Part shown: piece after piece, positions 7,297 through 15,679 of the stretch
Layout of the letters: each line of letters begins with the position of its first letter
Numbering within the stretch: position 1 is the stretch's first letter
Assembly (NCBI GenBank): GCA_030602265.1
Contig: JAUWAB010000025.1
Span: 1 to 49,102 of the forward strand
Reading direction: 5' to 3'
DNA: 49,102 bases
DNA from: Prolixibacteraceae bacterium
Lineage (GTDB): Bacteria > Bacteroidota > Bacteroidia > Bacteroidales > Prolixibacteraceae
The notes under the pieces: model-generated
Databases searched by the model: none
What the model was told of the DNA's origin: nothing
What the model saw: the letters and a program-made list of their open reading frames with translations, nothing else
Made by a program: the position numbers and the translations under genes

Positions 7297-8799
7297 ATGG
7301 AACTATTAAATAGGAAGCAACACCGGATAACCCTTCACCCCTTGGGCAAGCAGCTGCTGGTCAACGACCAGACGCCGCTTATTGACGCCCTGCACGAATA
7401 CGGTGTGGAGTTCCCGTGTGGCGGAAAGGGAACCTGTGGTAAATGCCGGGTGAAACTTCTGGCTGGTGAGATCGAAATGTCCGAAGTTCACCGGCAAAAA
7501 CTCCGGGGCCTGAACCTTGAGCAGGATTGGCGGCTGGCCTGTTACAGCCGGTGCACCAGTGATATTACTCTCGAAATCGGGCAATTCGACCACCTGATCC
7601 TTGCCGATGAATCGGATTTCAGGTTCACGCCTTCAGAAGGTTTTGGCGTTGCTGTGGATGTGGGTACCACAACGCTTGTGGCACAACTGGTTGATCTTTC
7701 AACCGGAAAGGTGCTGGCTGCCGAAACCGGACTGAATCCGCAGGTAAAATTCGGAGCCGACCTCATCTCACGCATTCAGGCAGGTGTGGATGGCCACACC
7801 GCTGAAATGGCCGGGCTTATCCGCGACGCCGTGGGTGCGATGATTCTTAAAATGCTGGAAAACCACCCGGTGAAACTGAACAGGGTGGTGCTGGTGGGAA
7901 ATTCGGCCATGCGGCTTTTTTTTGGTGGCCATGATGTTAAGCCCTTGTCGATGTATCCGTTTCATATCGGGCATTCAGCTATTCAGTTTTATTCACCCGA
8001 CGAACTTGGCTGGAATTTCCGGGTAAGTGAATTTATCGGATTTTATCCCTCCATGGGCAGTTTTGTGGGCAGTGATATCCTTGCCGGAATTGCCGCCACT
8101 GCCATGCACTTCAGGGATGAGTTTACCGCCCTGATCGACCTGGGTACCAATGGCGAAATTGCCATCGGAAACCGGCAGGGGATCGTGTGTGCCTCCACTG
8201 CCGCCGGTCCTGCTTTCGAAGGGGCCTGCATATCCATGGGAATGAGGGCAGTCACCGGAGCCATTTCTTCGTTGCGCCTCGATAATGCAACCATGCATGC
8301 CGAAGTTATTGGAAACACCGCGCCCAAAGGAATATGCGGCAGCGCCCTGATCGATGCAGTATCCATTCTCAGGCAAACCGGGCAGATCGGGATGTTTGGT
8401 GAAATCCTGTCGGGGGCTGAAAGTGTGCCTGTTGCCGGCCAGGTTATCCTTACACAAAAAGACATCTATGAATTTCAGTTGGCTAAAGCCGCCATTGCTG
8501 CCGGCCTTGAGATTCTTACCCAAAACCTCGGCATAGCGGTTGGCGATATATCCAAACTTTATATTGCCGGTGGGTTCGGGAATTATATCAACATTGATCA
8601 TTTAGTAACTACCGGAATGACTGAGATAGATCGTGAAAAAATCCAGAGAATGGGAAATACTGCCCTTATTGGAGCTAAAATGTTCCTGTTTATGACACCC
8701 GGTTCGGTAAATGAAATACTCGCGATTACCCGGCACATCAACCTCGAAGGGCATCCCGGTTTTCAGGATATTTATGTGGAGAAAATGATCATGGGATGA
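7297..8799 (+). CDS. 2Fe-2S ferredoxin / ASKHA-domain protein (RACo-like, DUF4445 type)
   Basis: This 500-residue protein resembles reductive activators of corrinoid proteins, which use a 2Fe-2S cluster and ATP to reduce Co(II) corrinoids. The ferredoxin domain (residues 8-95) has ligands C41, C47, C50 and C82 in the pattern CX5CX2C...C (FPCGGKGTCGKC, RLACYSRC). The ASKHA part begins at GVAVDVGTTTLVAQLVD and has VVLVGNSAM, ALIDLGTNGEI and YIAGGFGNYI, the phosphate- and adenosine-binding segments of the acetate/sugar-kinase fold. It is shorter than many family members (600 residues or more). No corrinoid methyltransferase or corrinoid protein gene lies in the window, so its partner is unknown. 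Confidence 0.85.
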   Translation: MELLNRKQHRITLHPLGKQLLVNDQTPLIDALHEYGVEFPCGGKGTCGKCRVKLLAGEIEMSEVHRQKLRGLNLEQDWRLACYSRCTSDITLEIGQFDHLILADESDFRFTPSEGFGVAVDVGTTTLVAQLVDLSTGKVLAAETGLNPQVKFGADLISRIQAGVDGHTAEMAGLIRDAVGAMILKMLENHPVKLNRVVLVGNSAMRLFFGGHDVKPLSMYPFHIGHSAIQFYSPDELGWNFRVSEFIGFYPSMGSFVGSDILAGIAATAMHFRDEFTALIDLGTNGEIAIGNRQGIVCASTAAGPAFEGACISMGMRAVTGAISSLRLDNATMHAEVIGNTAPKGICGSALIDAVSILRQTGQIGMFGEILSGAESVPVAGQVILTQKDIYEFQLAKAAIAAGLEILTQNLGIAVGDISKLYIAGGFGNYINIDHLVTTGMTEIDREKIQRMGNTALIGAKMFLFMTPGSVNEILAITRHINLEGHPGFQDIYVEKMIMG

Positions 8800-8827
8800 T
8801 AAATACCTGATCCATTTAAACACTTCC

Positions 8828-8947
8828 ATGGATAGTATCATCATCAAGGGCAACATCAAACTGCGGGTATCTAAGCTGGTTGCCAGGAATGAAAAGGAGC
8901 CCATTTACACACCAGACTGGATAGGTGATGAAAAATTCAGGGACTAA
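8828..8947 (+). CDS. Possible small ORF, unknown
   Basis: A 39-codon frame (MDSIIIKGNIKLRV..., ending DEKFRD) starts 28 bp after the stop of the RACo-like gene. It is not recognised, and no ribosome binding site is clear. The beta-rich start and charged tail look protein-like. It could be a real small gene or the remnant of a larger gene that once followed the activator. Confidence 0.25.
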   Translation: MDSIIIKGNIKLRVSKLVARNEKEPIYTPDWIGDEKFRD

Positions 8948-8951
8948 AGGC

Positions 8952-9295
8952 AACGATCTGGTAATAAATAACTAAACTATAATGTATTCTAATGAAAGCC
9001 TCACCACTAACGAGTTCTGATTTTTAAAGGAAAAGTGACAAAAGGACATGAATAAAAGCGATTGCGGCTTAGAAAATGCGGGATGGATTGACAAACCCAG
9101 AGTGGATGTGGGGAAGAAGACCCCGGAGGGGTCACATGTTTATAGAGATATGCGATCCATCACAGGGTACGACCCCGGCCGGGGTCGAATGTTCTTTTTA
9201 CGACCATTTGGCTATAAACATGCAATCCCTCCGGGATTGAACGCGCAGCAGTAACGTTCTGAAAATAAACAAATAAGATATAATTTATTCTAATG
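8952..9295 (+). repeat. Dispersed 300-bp repeat, copy A, with duplicated 43-bp leader
   Basis: The body (8993-9292) matches 27354-27057 on the opposite strand. It contains the palindromic blocks CCCCGGAGGGG, GACCCCGGCCGGGGTC and AATCCCTCCGGGATT. A 43-bp AT-rich leader ending TATTCTAATG is present on both sides (8952-8994 and 9253-9295; 35 of 43 match); the downstream one ends in the start codon of the DUF1593 gene. The body begins with an ATG frame (MKASPL...) that in this copy is shifted and stops after 11 codons. No transposase is present, so it is a non-autonomous repeat. It fills nearly all of the gap between the flanking genes. Confidence 0.8.
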
Positions 9296-10336
9296 GGAAA
9301 AAATATTCTATTTCTTATAGTTATTGCATTAAGTTTGCTTTCATGCCATAAGAAGGTCCCTTACCTCCCCCGCGTATTTGTATTCACCGATATCAACATC
9401 GATGCGGGTGATCCCGACGACCGGCAATCGCTGATTCACCTGCTGTGGTATGCCAATGAGCTCCGGATTGAAGGCGTCGTTCCTGACCGCTGGGATGCCA
9501 GGGGTTTTGAAGCCTGCCAACAGGTTGCTGAAGCTTATTCAAAGGACTACCCGGAATTCGGATTCAACAACAAGGGCTTCCCCGGTCCGGAAGTGGTCCA
9601 CAGGTTATTTGCCTCCAACCGGGAGGATGCCATCAGCCGTTTTCAGCAGGCTGCCTCGGTCGAAAATGATCCCTTGTATGTGCTGGTCTGGGGCAATATG
9701 AGCCTGTTTGGAGAGGCACTGCGCAGCAAACCGGAAGTATGGAGAAACATTCGTTTAATTACCATTGGCACCGATCTGATGATGGAAGAATACCGCCAAT
9801 ATATTCCTGAAAACTGGGAAAAGACGGAATTGCCGTGCGAACAGTATAACTGGAACGGTCACGGCCGGAATCTGATTTTCAATGATGAACGGTTTACAGC
9901 CATGTGGTGGCTCGAAATCAACTGGACTTACGAAGGGATGTTCACGGGTAATGAACCCTCGGAAATATTTGAAGAATTGCTTAAATACGGTGCGCTGGGC
10001 CAACACATGGAAGAGGTGGTCAGAAACGAGCCATGGGCGCGCTATTTCCGGGTGGGCGATACGCCTTCCGTCCTCTATCTGATTGATCCGGAAAATAATT
10101 TGGAAGACCCCGGAAAGGGGAGTTGGGCCGGACAATTTACCAGGCCCTTTCCTGACTCAAGGCCCAATTATTTTGCCGATTTCTGCGGTCCGGTGGAATG
10201 GAATTATGCCAACCCATGCCTGACATGGGAAAATCATAAGGAGTTCAATCGCTTTGCAAAGGGGACACTCGAGTTGAGAAGACCTGCCATGTACCAGTCG
10301 ATGCTCAAAAAGCTGGATGGACTGTATCGAAAATAA
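9293..10336 (+). CDS. DUF1593-type nucleoside-hydrolase-like lipoprotein
   Basis: This 347-residue protein has a signal peptide ending in LLSC (Cys18), so it is probably a surface or periplasmic lipoprotein. The block FVFTDINIDAGDPDDRQSLIHLLWYANELRIEGVV resembles the calcium-binding 'DTDxGxDD' start of nucleoside hydrolases as found in DUF1593 proteins, which occur in carbohydrate-degradation loci. Later segments LYVLVWGNMSLFGEAL and NWNGHGRNLIF fit that fold. The C-terminal immunoglobulin-like domain of many relatives is absent. The substrate is unknown; nucleosides, glycosides or cellulose-associated polymers have been proposed for relatives. Its start codon is the end of the repeat leader at 9253-9295, which must supply the 5' untranslated region. 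Confidence 0.75.
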   Translation: MGKNILFLIVIALSLLSCHKKVPYLPRVFVFTDINIDAGDPDDRQSLIHLLWYANELRIEGVVPDRWDARGFEACQQVAEAYSKDYPEFGFNNKGFPGPEVVHRLFASNREDAISRFQQAASVENDPLYVLVWGNMSLFGEALRSKPEVWRNIRLITIGTDLMMEEYRQYIPENWEKTELPCEQYNWNGHGRNLIFNDERFTAMWWLEINWTYEGMFTGNEPSEIFEELLKYGALGQHMEEVVRNEPWARYFRVGDTPSVLYLIDPENNLEDPGKGSWAGQFTRPFPDSRPNYFADFCGPVEWNYANPCLTWENHKEFNRFAKGTLELRRPAMYQSMLKKLDGLYRK

Positions 10337-10489
10337 TGCATTCAGTCTGTTACTCCAACCAGCATCGGTTAATTCCATTGTTTTGAATAAGATATTGGAT
10401 GAACAAAATTTGTGCATAATTGCTTATTTAAAGTGTTTGAAGATTATCTTTATTGTTGCTAATCCGTAGGTTAACAAATATTGATTCTT

Positions 10490-11497
10490 ATGAAACACGA
10501 ATTTTCAAGGCGCGAATTTATCCAGACCCTGATGGCCGGCGTATTGCTCGGTCCGGCGGTGCTGCAGAGCCAGGCCTCCAACGCTGGTGGGATCGCAACC
10601 CGCCTTTTCGGTAAAACGGGCGAACGGGTATCCATTATCGGCTTTGGCGGATGGGATCTGGGCTTCATCGACGAGAAACTGGCCATTCAGATGGTGCATC
10701 ACGGAGTAGGTGAGGGCATTAACTTTATCGACAATGCCTGGGAATACAACAAAGGCCGTTCTGAAGAAGTAGTCGGCAAAGCAGTAGCATCGGGGAAATT
10801 ACGCGATAAAGTATTCCTCATGACCAAAGTATGTGCCCGCGATTACGAAGGCGCAAAACGGCACCTCGAAGACAGCCTCCGCCGGCTCCATACCGACCAT
10901 ATCGACCTGGTCATGCTGCACTCCATTCAGTATGACGGCGATCGTGACCGTATTTTTGACCCGGATAACGGCGCCCTGAAAGCGGTAATCGAAGCCAGAA
11001 AGGCGGGTAAGCTGAAATACATTGGCTTCTCTGGTCATCAGAAACCACAGGTACACATTGACATGCTCAGCATGCCGTTTGAGTGGGATGCCGTACTGAT
11101 GCCCCTCAATATAATGGATGCCCACTATAACAGTTATCAGAAGACCGTTTTGCCCATTGTCCTTGAGCGCAATATCGCTGCCATGGGAATGAAATCCCTG
11201 GTGGGCAGTTTCAGCCGGATCAGCCAGAAGGTAAATGTTTCCGCTGAGTTATGCCGCCGGTATTCCATGTCGCTTCCGGTAAGCACCCTGGTGTGCGGCT
11301 GGCAGAATATGGACGAGATGCAGCTTTGCATCAATATCGCCCGTGATTTTAAACCGCTCACAGAGGGAAAAATTGAAGAACTCCTCGATTTATCCAAAAC
11401 TGCCGCCGCTGATGGTGCTACCGAATTCTACAAAGATGGCAGCAAGGGATACGGTTGTTCCTATCACTCAAGGGTTCTTAGAGAAGGACAGGGTTAG
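10490..11497 (+). CDS. Aldo/keto reductase with Tat-type signal
   Basis: This is a 335-residue NAD(P)H-dependent aldo/keto reductase. The family tetrad is visible: D81 and Y86 in NFIDNAWEYNKGRSEEVVGKA, K113 in FLMTKVC and H144 in VMLHSIQ. The N-terminus SRREFIQTLMAGVLLGPA is a twin-arginine-like signal, so the enzyme may be exported with its cofactor bound. Many Bacteroidota carry such exported oxidoreductases beside glycosidases, where they may act on unusual sugars. The ATG at 10490 was preferred to the in-frame TTG at 10481 because it puts the twin Arg at residues 7-8. It follows the DUF1593 gene by 153 bp. Confidence 0.88.
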   Translation: MKHEFSRREFIQTLMAGVLLGPAVLQSQASNAGGIATRLFGKTGERVSIIGFGGWDLGFIDEKLAIQMVHHGVGEGINFIDNAWEYNKGRSEEVVGKAVASGKLRDKVFLMTKVCARDYEGAKRHLEDSLRRLHTDHIDLVMLHSIQYDGDRDRIFDPDNGALKAVIEARKAGKLKYIGFSGHQKPQVHIDMLSMPFEWDAVLMPLNIMDAHYNSYQKTVLPIVLERNIAAMGMKSLVGSFSRISQKVNVSAELCRRYSMSLPVSTLVCGWQNMDEMQLCINIARDFKPLTEGKIEELLDLSKTAAADGATEFYKDGSKGYGCSYHSRVLREGQG

Positions 11498-11555
11498 ACC
11501 GTAATTTTTACTACTTATTTTTCCTGAAACTGATTTTAAGCGCAAAAGACAGTAA

Positions 11556-12953
11556 TTATTCTTTGATCAATACCGCCAGCCACTCCAATGAGCCAGGTGG
11601 CTCCAGCGGGATTACCCGGCCTCCGCTTATCCTGCTTTCCGTTTTCCATTCACCCTCACGGATATTCATCCATTTCAGCCTGAAATTACCTTTTGTTTTC
11701 GACAGGTCGAGGCCAACCTCTCCTCCGTTGGTAAAGAAGACAATATATGCTTCACCCGGTTGGCAGGTAAGATAGGCTTCGTTGTCCTGCCGGTCCGTCA
11801 ACAGGTCATTCCCGGGCTGCAGTTCCCAGAACTTTGCTAACTTTTCGACTGCCCTGGCTGCCTTTACCGATGCTGCAGATAGTTCTGAGAGTCCAAGTCC
11901 CGATGTTGGCCGGTGAAACCTGGCTGAGGCCACCCCTCCGATAACATGCCTCCACCAGCGTTCCAGCGCGTCCTTGGTACTGCCGTGACTGCCACCATCT
12001 GCACCGTAGGTTTTGACCGTATTCAACGGCCGGGGAGATGCCGCTATATATTCCCGTACCCACTGAAAATTGTCCCAGTGTACCTGTCCCTTTTGCTGGT
12101 TGTTCTGAGAAATGTCACAGAAAGCAAATCTCTCCGGATGGTCGAAGGTCCGGCGGTGGTGCTCCGAAGTCAGGTTCCAGTTGTCCCACATCTCGGTGAG
12201 GTATACTTTTGTCCCTGACTTGTCTGCTTTTTCCTTTATAAATCCGGCCCAATATACCGCCCAGGCTTCCTCCCCGGAGGTTTCATTGTCCATGCAGTAG
12301 AGTACATGGTTGTATTTCAGCGAGTAGGAGAGCATCTTCTCGACAAACCGCTGCTGGAAAGGCAGCAATACCTGGTTGTTACGCTGGGCCGGAGTAGTAA
12401 AGAAAAACGGTTGTTTGTTCTGTCCCGGATGGTCGGGATATGCCGGGCTGAATCCTGAAGCTTCGTAGGAATAGTTCACGTTGTTGGCCGGATTGTAAGG
12501 ATGCGGAAGCCAGTGTTCCCTGGAATGGTCAAAACGGTCCCATACTTCGATCTGGACAATAATATCCCTTTTTTTGGTCTCCTCCAGGAAAAATGCAAAC
12601 CGCTGCCAATATTCATCATTCCATTGATTGAGGTCGTATTTCCCATTTTCGAGCCGCTTATAGGGATAGATCTCTATACCGCGGTCTACCCGGTCGCTCA
12701 TGGTATTGCGCACATAATTGGCACCGATGGCCTTCATTGAATCGAGGTGCGGGACCAGCATCGCGGCCGGCCACTGAAAAAGGTTGTCGTCGCTGCTGGC
12801 TCCGAGCAGCATGACCGGTTTCCCGTTGTATTGCCAGAACCGGGGATTTTTACTCCAGGGCTGGATGCGGTTATCGCTGCGTGATGAGGGCTGACTGAAG
12901 GTGTTAAGTAAAAAAACCAGGGCAAATGCCACGGAAAGTCCTGTTTTTTTCAT
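11556..12953 (-). CDS. Putative TIM-barrel glycoside hydrolase, secreted
   Basis: This 465-residue protein has a signal peptide (about residues 1-20). The start of the mature part (FWQYNGKPVMLLGASSDDN) resembles the opening strand of DUF4038/GH140-like barrels. The likely acid/base is E224 in YCMDNETSGE and the likely nucleophile E254 in VYLTEMWDNW, at the ends of strands 4 and about 6-7. The region from about residue 385 (QPGNDLLTDRQDNEAYLTCQPGEAYIVFFTNGGEVGLDL) looks like the small C-terminal beta domain found in such enzymes. The exact family and substrate are not known to me. It converges on the aldo/keto reductase gene. Confidence 0.7.
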   Translation of the reverse strand: MKKTGLSVAFALVFLLNTFSQPSSRSDNRIQPWSKNPRFWQYNGKPVMLLGASSDDNLFQWPAAMLVPHLDSMKAIGANYVRNTMSDRVDRGIEIYPYKRLENGKYDLNQWNDEYWQRFAFFLEETKKRDIIVQIEVWDRFDHSREHWLPHPYNPANNVNYSYEASGFSPAYPDHPGQNKQPFFFTTPAQRNNQVLLPFQQRFVEKMLSYSLKYNHVLYCMDNETSGEEAWAVYWAGFIKEKADKSGTKVYLTEMWDNWNLTSEHHRRTFDHPERFAFCDISQNNQQKGQVHWDNFQWVREYIAASPRPLNTVKTYGADGGSHGSTKDALERWWRHVIGGVASARFHRPTSGLGLSELSAASVKAARAVEKLAKFWELQPGNDLLTDRQDNEAYLTCQPGEAYIVFFTNGGEVGLDLSKTKGNFRLKWMNIREGEWKTESRISGGRVIPLEPPGSLEWLAVLIKE

Positions 12954-13029
12954 AGTTCAAAGATGTTAATATATATAGCCTGAAATTTACCAGTAAAATT
13001 AATAATTCATAATTATTTTAGTTAGGTAA

Positions 13030-13069
13030 GCCGCGATTGCATTATTAAAATGGAGAATTCAGTATTGTA
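13030..13069. repeat. 40-bp direct repeat, copy 1
   Basis: It begins GCCGCG and ends AATTCAGTATTGTA and matches 13201-13240 at about 37 of 40 positions. It lies in the 276-bp gap upstream of the TIM-barrel gene. Confidence 0.75.
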
Positions 13070-13200
13070 TTGTAGTACTGAAAAATGATAGCCACGAATG
13101 CACGAATGAATTTTAAGAATCAGCATGATGTAAATCGGATGAATGGTTTAAGAAGCACGAATAATACTGAAAAATCAGTATTACACAAATAAAGAGGATC

Positions 13201-13240
13201 GCCGCGGATGCATTAATAAAATGGAGAATTCAGTATTGTA
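13201..13240. repeat. 40-bp direct repeat, copy 2, overlapping the Fic stop codon
   Basis: Second copy of 13030-13069. The stop codon and last codons of the Fic gene lie inside it. The DNA between the copies contains the short inverted motif AATACTGAAAAATCAGTATT. Confidence 0.75.
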
Positions 13241-14027
13241 ATATTGAAACCTGGTCATCAATCCCCGTTACTGTCATTAATAAGAAGTCAAGGCATTTTG
13301 AATAATCCAATTCTTCGTATTCAAGACCAATCTTTCTGATATTTGCATAATAATCCTGAATCCGTTTATAATAGTTCTTTTCGAGTTGCACAAAAGATGC
13401 CTTTTGACCTATCTTTTCCAAAAGAAACCATTTTTCAATCAAACGTGCAGTGCGCCCATTGCCGTCCTGGAATGGATGAATCTTTACAAACACCAGATGA
13501 ATTAAAGAAGCGAAGTAAAAAACCTCAAACGGATTCAAATCTGATTTAAGCAACCAATCAATGTCGGCGAATAGTTTATCAAGTTCAGATTTAACAATCC
13601 CGGGGCTTGCGGCTACATACTCAATTCTATCATCACTGTTGATTACACACATAGGATTGCTCCTTATTGATCCTTGCTGACTTTTGGGTAACAGATGCCT
13701 GCTCAAAATCGAGTGGGCCTTCATAACATTCTCAAAAGTTAGCTTGTTTTGGTCAATAAAATCATAGGCAGAAAATAAATCATCTGCTTTCCGGGTATAA
13801 TCAGGTTTGAATTTTACATTGAGAAATTTGTGTTTGAAATAACTGTCGAAGTCGATTTCTTCCCCTTCGATCTTTGAAGAATAAACTGATGAAACGGATT
13901 TGTAAAACTGAAAATAATCAACCGGGATATTGGATTTATCAATCCTGTCGATTTTTTCCATAGGCGATTCCTTCAATATTTTTATATAATCATCCAGCAG
14001 CTTATATGTCAGTATTTTAAAATCCAT
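13230..14027 (-). CDS. Fic domain protein, class II with N-terminal inhibitory motif
   Basis: This 265-residue protein has the complete Fic motif HPFQDGNGRTAR at residues 184-195, with the catalytic His and the phosphate-binding GNGR, so it is likely an active AMP- or nucleotidyl-transferase acting in the cytoplasm. SSKIEG at residues 50-55 fits the inhibitory helix consensus S/TxxxE-G/N, which places it in the self-inhibited class with the brake in the same chain. No winged-helix domain is obvious at the C-terminus. It stands alone, with no antitoxin gene beside it, as expected for class II. The last residues come from a repeated sequence (13201-13240), so the original C-terminus may have been replaced. 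Confidence 0.9.
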   Translation of the reverse strand: MDFKILTYKLLDDYIKILKESPMEKIDRIDKSNIPVDYFQFYKSVSSVYSSKIEGEEIDFDSYFKHKFLNVKFKPDYTRKADDLFSAYDFIDQNKLTFENVMKAHSILSRHLLPKSQQGSIRSNPMCVINSDDRIEYVAASPGIVKSELDKLFADIDWLLKSDLNPFEVFYFASLIHLVFVKIHPFQDGNGRTARLIEKWFLLEKIGQKASFVQLEKNYYKRIQDYYANIRKIGLEYEELDYSKCLDFLLMTVTGIDDQVSILQY

Positions 14028-14031
14028 GAAG

Positions 14032-14064
14032 CAAATATAGACTATAAATTCCTAACTGGGAATT
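14032..14064 (-). promoter_or_regulatory. Fic promoter -7 box with adjacent palindrome
   Basis: On the minus strand TATATTTG (14039-14032) matches TAnnTTTG and lies only 4 bp from the ATG, implying a very short or absent leader. Behind it is the inverted repeat AATTCC-N6-GGAATT (14047-14064), placed where a repressor would block the -33 region. Confidence 0.45.
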
Positions 14065-14159
14065 AATCATTTTATCGATATCAGTTTACGAATATAAAAC
14101 ATATAAGCCGGCGGACAGCCCCGTTTTCTCCATATTACAGGACACTGTCTGCAAATTGA

Positions 14160-14167
14160 TATATTTG
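14160..14167 (+). promoter_or_regulatory. -7 box upstream of the beta-helix lipoprotein
   Basis: TATATTTG matches TAnnTTTG 41 bp upstream of the ATG. No matching -33 TTG is seen at the expected distance. Confidence 0.35.
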
Positions 14168-14208
14168 TCTGATAATATCACCGGACGATTTTCCGTTTAT
14201 CCGGTTAA

Positions 14209-15669
14209 ATGTACGAAATGATAAGATGGAATATATTTTTGTCTGTATTGGTCGCAGCCCTTTTTTTTGCGGCATGTCAGAAGGATGAAATAGTAACTGA
14301 TCCCGGGGCAAAACTTACCTTTTCTTCCGATACGGTATCGTTCGACACCGTGTTTACCTCCATTGGTACGGTAACCAAACTGTTTACGGTGAGGAATCCG
14401 GAGAAGGGTAAACTGAATATTTCCCGGATCCACCTGGCTGGCGGCAATAGTTCAAACTTCAGGTTGAATATCAACGGGATTCCTGCCAATGAAACCAGGG
14501 ATGTCTCCATCCCGGGGGGCGACAGCTTATATATTTTTGTTGAAGCGACCATTGACCCCACCCAACAGAACAACCCGATGGTAATCCGCGATTCCATTAT
14601 TTTTCAGGTTAACGGCAATCAGCAGGATGTCAAGCTGATCGCATTCGGACAGGATTTCCATCTTAAAAACGGAAAGCGGATTAAGTCGGAACACTGGACC
14701 AACGATAAACCGTATCTTATTTATAATTCCCTGCTGGTTGAACCGGGTGAGACCCTAACCATTGATGCCGGATGCCGCATCCACTTCCACAGGGGGTCGT
14801 CGCTCCTCGTTATGGGAACCCTGGTGGTTAACGGAACCGTCGATGAACCGGTTTATTTTCAGGGCGACCGGCTTGAGAAAGTCTACCAGAATGTCCCCGG
14901 ACAATGGGGCGCCTGGCGGGAGTTTGAAGGCGGCGGGATGTACCTCTATGGCGGGATTCATTTTGCCGTCGGCAGCAAAGACAATCTGATTAATTATGCC
15001 GTCATCCGGAATGCCCACAAGGGGATTCAGGCCGACAGCCTGGGTGCTTCGTCAAATCCGATGCTCACCATTTCCAATACCCGGATCGAGAATATGTCGT
15101 CCTACTGTCTCAATGCACATGGCTCCAATATCAGGGCCTGGAACTGCATCTTCGCCAACAGCGGTTATTATTGCCTGACCCTTTTATATGGCGGCGATTA
15201 TGAGTTTTACCACTGCACAATGGCCAATTATTTCAGTCTGGGCGTAAGGAATACCCCGTCGCTGGTGCTGTCCAACCATGCCTCTGCCAATAACACGACC
15301 TATAGTTTCGACCTGACCCGCGCCAATTTTTACAATTGCATACTTTATGGCGGAAACACCAACGAAATCCTGGTAGATAAGGGAGGAGCCGGAGTGTTCA
15401 ACTATATGTTTGAAAATTGTCTGGTAAAGGCAGATAATGCCGCCGCTGCCACTATGGTTAATGCCCGGGAGCTGATTTTCAACAAAGATCCTAAGTTTGC
15501 TGATGTCGGAAAACTCGATTTTTCCATCGACTCGCTCTCCCCTGCACGGAATGTGGCCCGCTATGACCTCTCTTTGCTATATCCGGTCGATATCCGGAAT
15601 AATTCCAGGATTGAAGACGGATTTCCGGATCTCGGGGCTGTAGAATGGGTCCCGAAGGCGAAGAAGTGA
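14209..15669 (+). CDS. Right-handed beta-helix lipoprotein
   Basis: This 486-residue protein carries a signal peptide ending AAC (Cys23), so it is probably an outer-membrane lipoprotein. Residues about 35-135 look like an immunoglobulin-like domain (TFSSDTVSFDTVFTSIGTVTKLFTVRNP). From about 160 there are repeated short beta turns (TIDAGCRIHFHRGSSLLVMGTLVVNGT, GGIHFAVGSKDNLINYAVIRNAHKGI, NTRIENMSSYCLNAHGSNIRAWNCIFANS) typical of pectate-lyase-like beta-helices. It ends PDLGAVE, a common end of such proteins. No lyase or hydrolase residues are evident, so binding or adhesion is as likely as catalysis. The start could also be the ATG three codons later. Confidence 0.75.
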   Translation: MYEMIRWNIFLSVLVAALFFAACQKDEIVTDPGAKLTFSSDTVSFDTVFTSIGTVTKLFTVRNPEKGKLNISRIHLAGGNSSNFRLNINGIPANETRDVSIPGGDSLYIFVEATIDPTQQNNPMVIRDSIIFQVNGNQQDVKLIAFGQDFHLKNGKRIKSEHWTNDKPYLIYNSLLVEPGETLTIDAGCRIHFHRGSSLLVMGTLVVNGTVDEPVYFQGDRLEKVYQNVPGQWGAWREFEGGGMYLYGGIHFAVGSKDNLINYAVIRNAHKGIQADSLGASSNPMLTISNTRIENMSSYCLNAHGSNIRAWNCIFANSGYYCLTLLYGGDYEFYHCTMANYFSLGVRNTPSLVLSNHASANNTTYSFDLTRANFYNCILYGGNTNEILVDKGGAGVFNYMFENCLVKADNAAAATMVNARELIFNKDPKFADVGKLDFSIDSLSPARNVARYDLSLLYPVDIRNNSRIEDGFPDLGAVEWVPKAKK

Positions 15670-15679
15670 TGGCTAAAAA

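Noticed and set aside
7993-8601. A 202-codon frame on the minus strand inside the RACo-like gene
   Set aside because: It is antisense to a gene with clear conserved motifs and has no signal, motif or ribosome binding site of its own.
9048-9254. Protein-coding gene inside repeat copy A
   Set aside because: The 68-codon frame runs through GC-rich palindromes of a dispersed repeat and is not kept open in copy B.
10481-10489. TTG start for the aldo/keto reductase
   Set aside because: It adds three residues before the twin-arginine signal; the ATG at 10490 gives a normal start.
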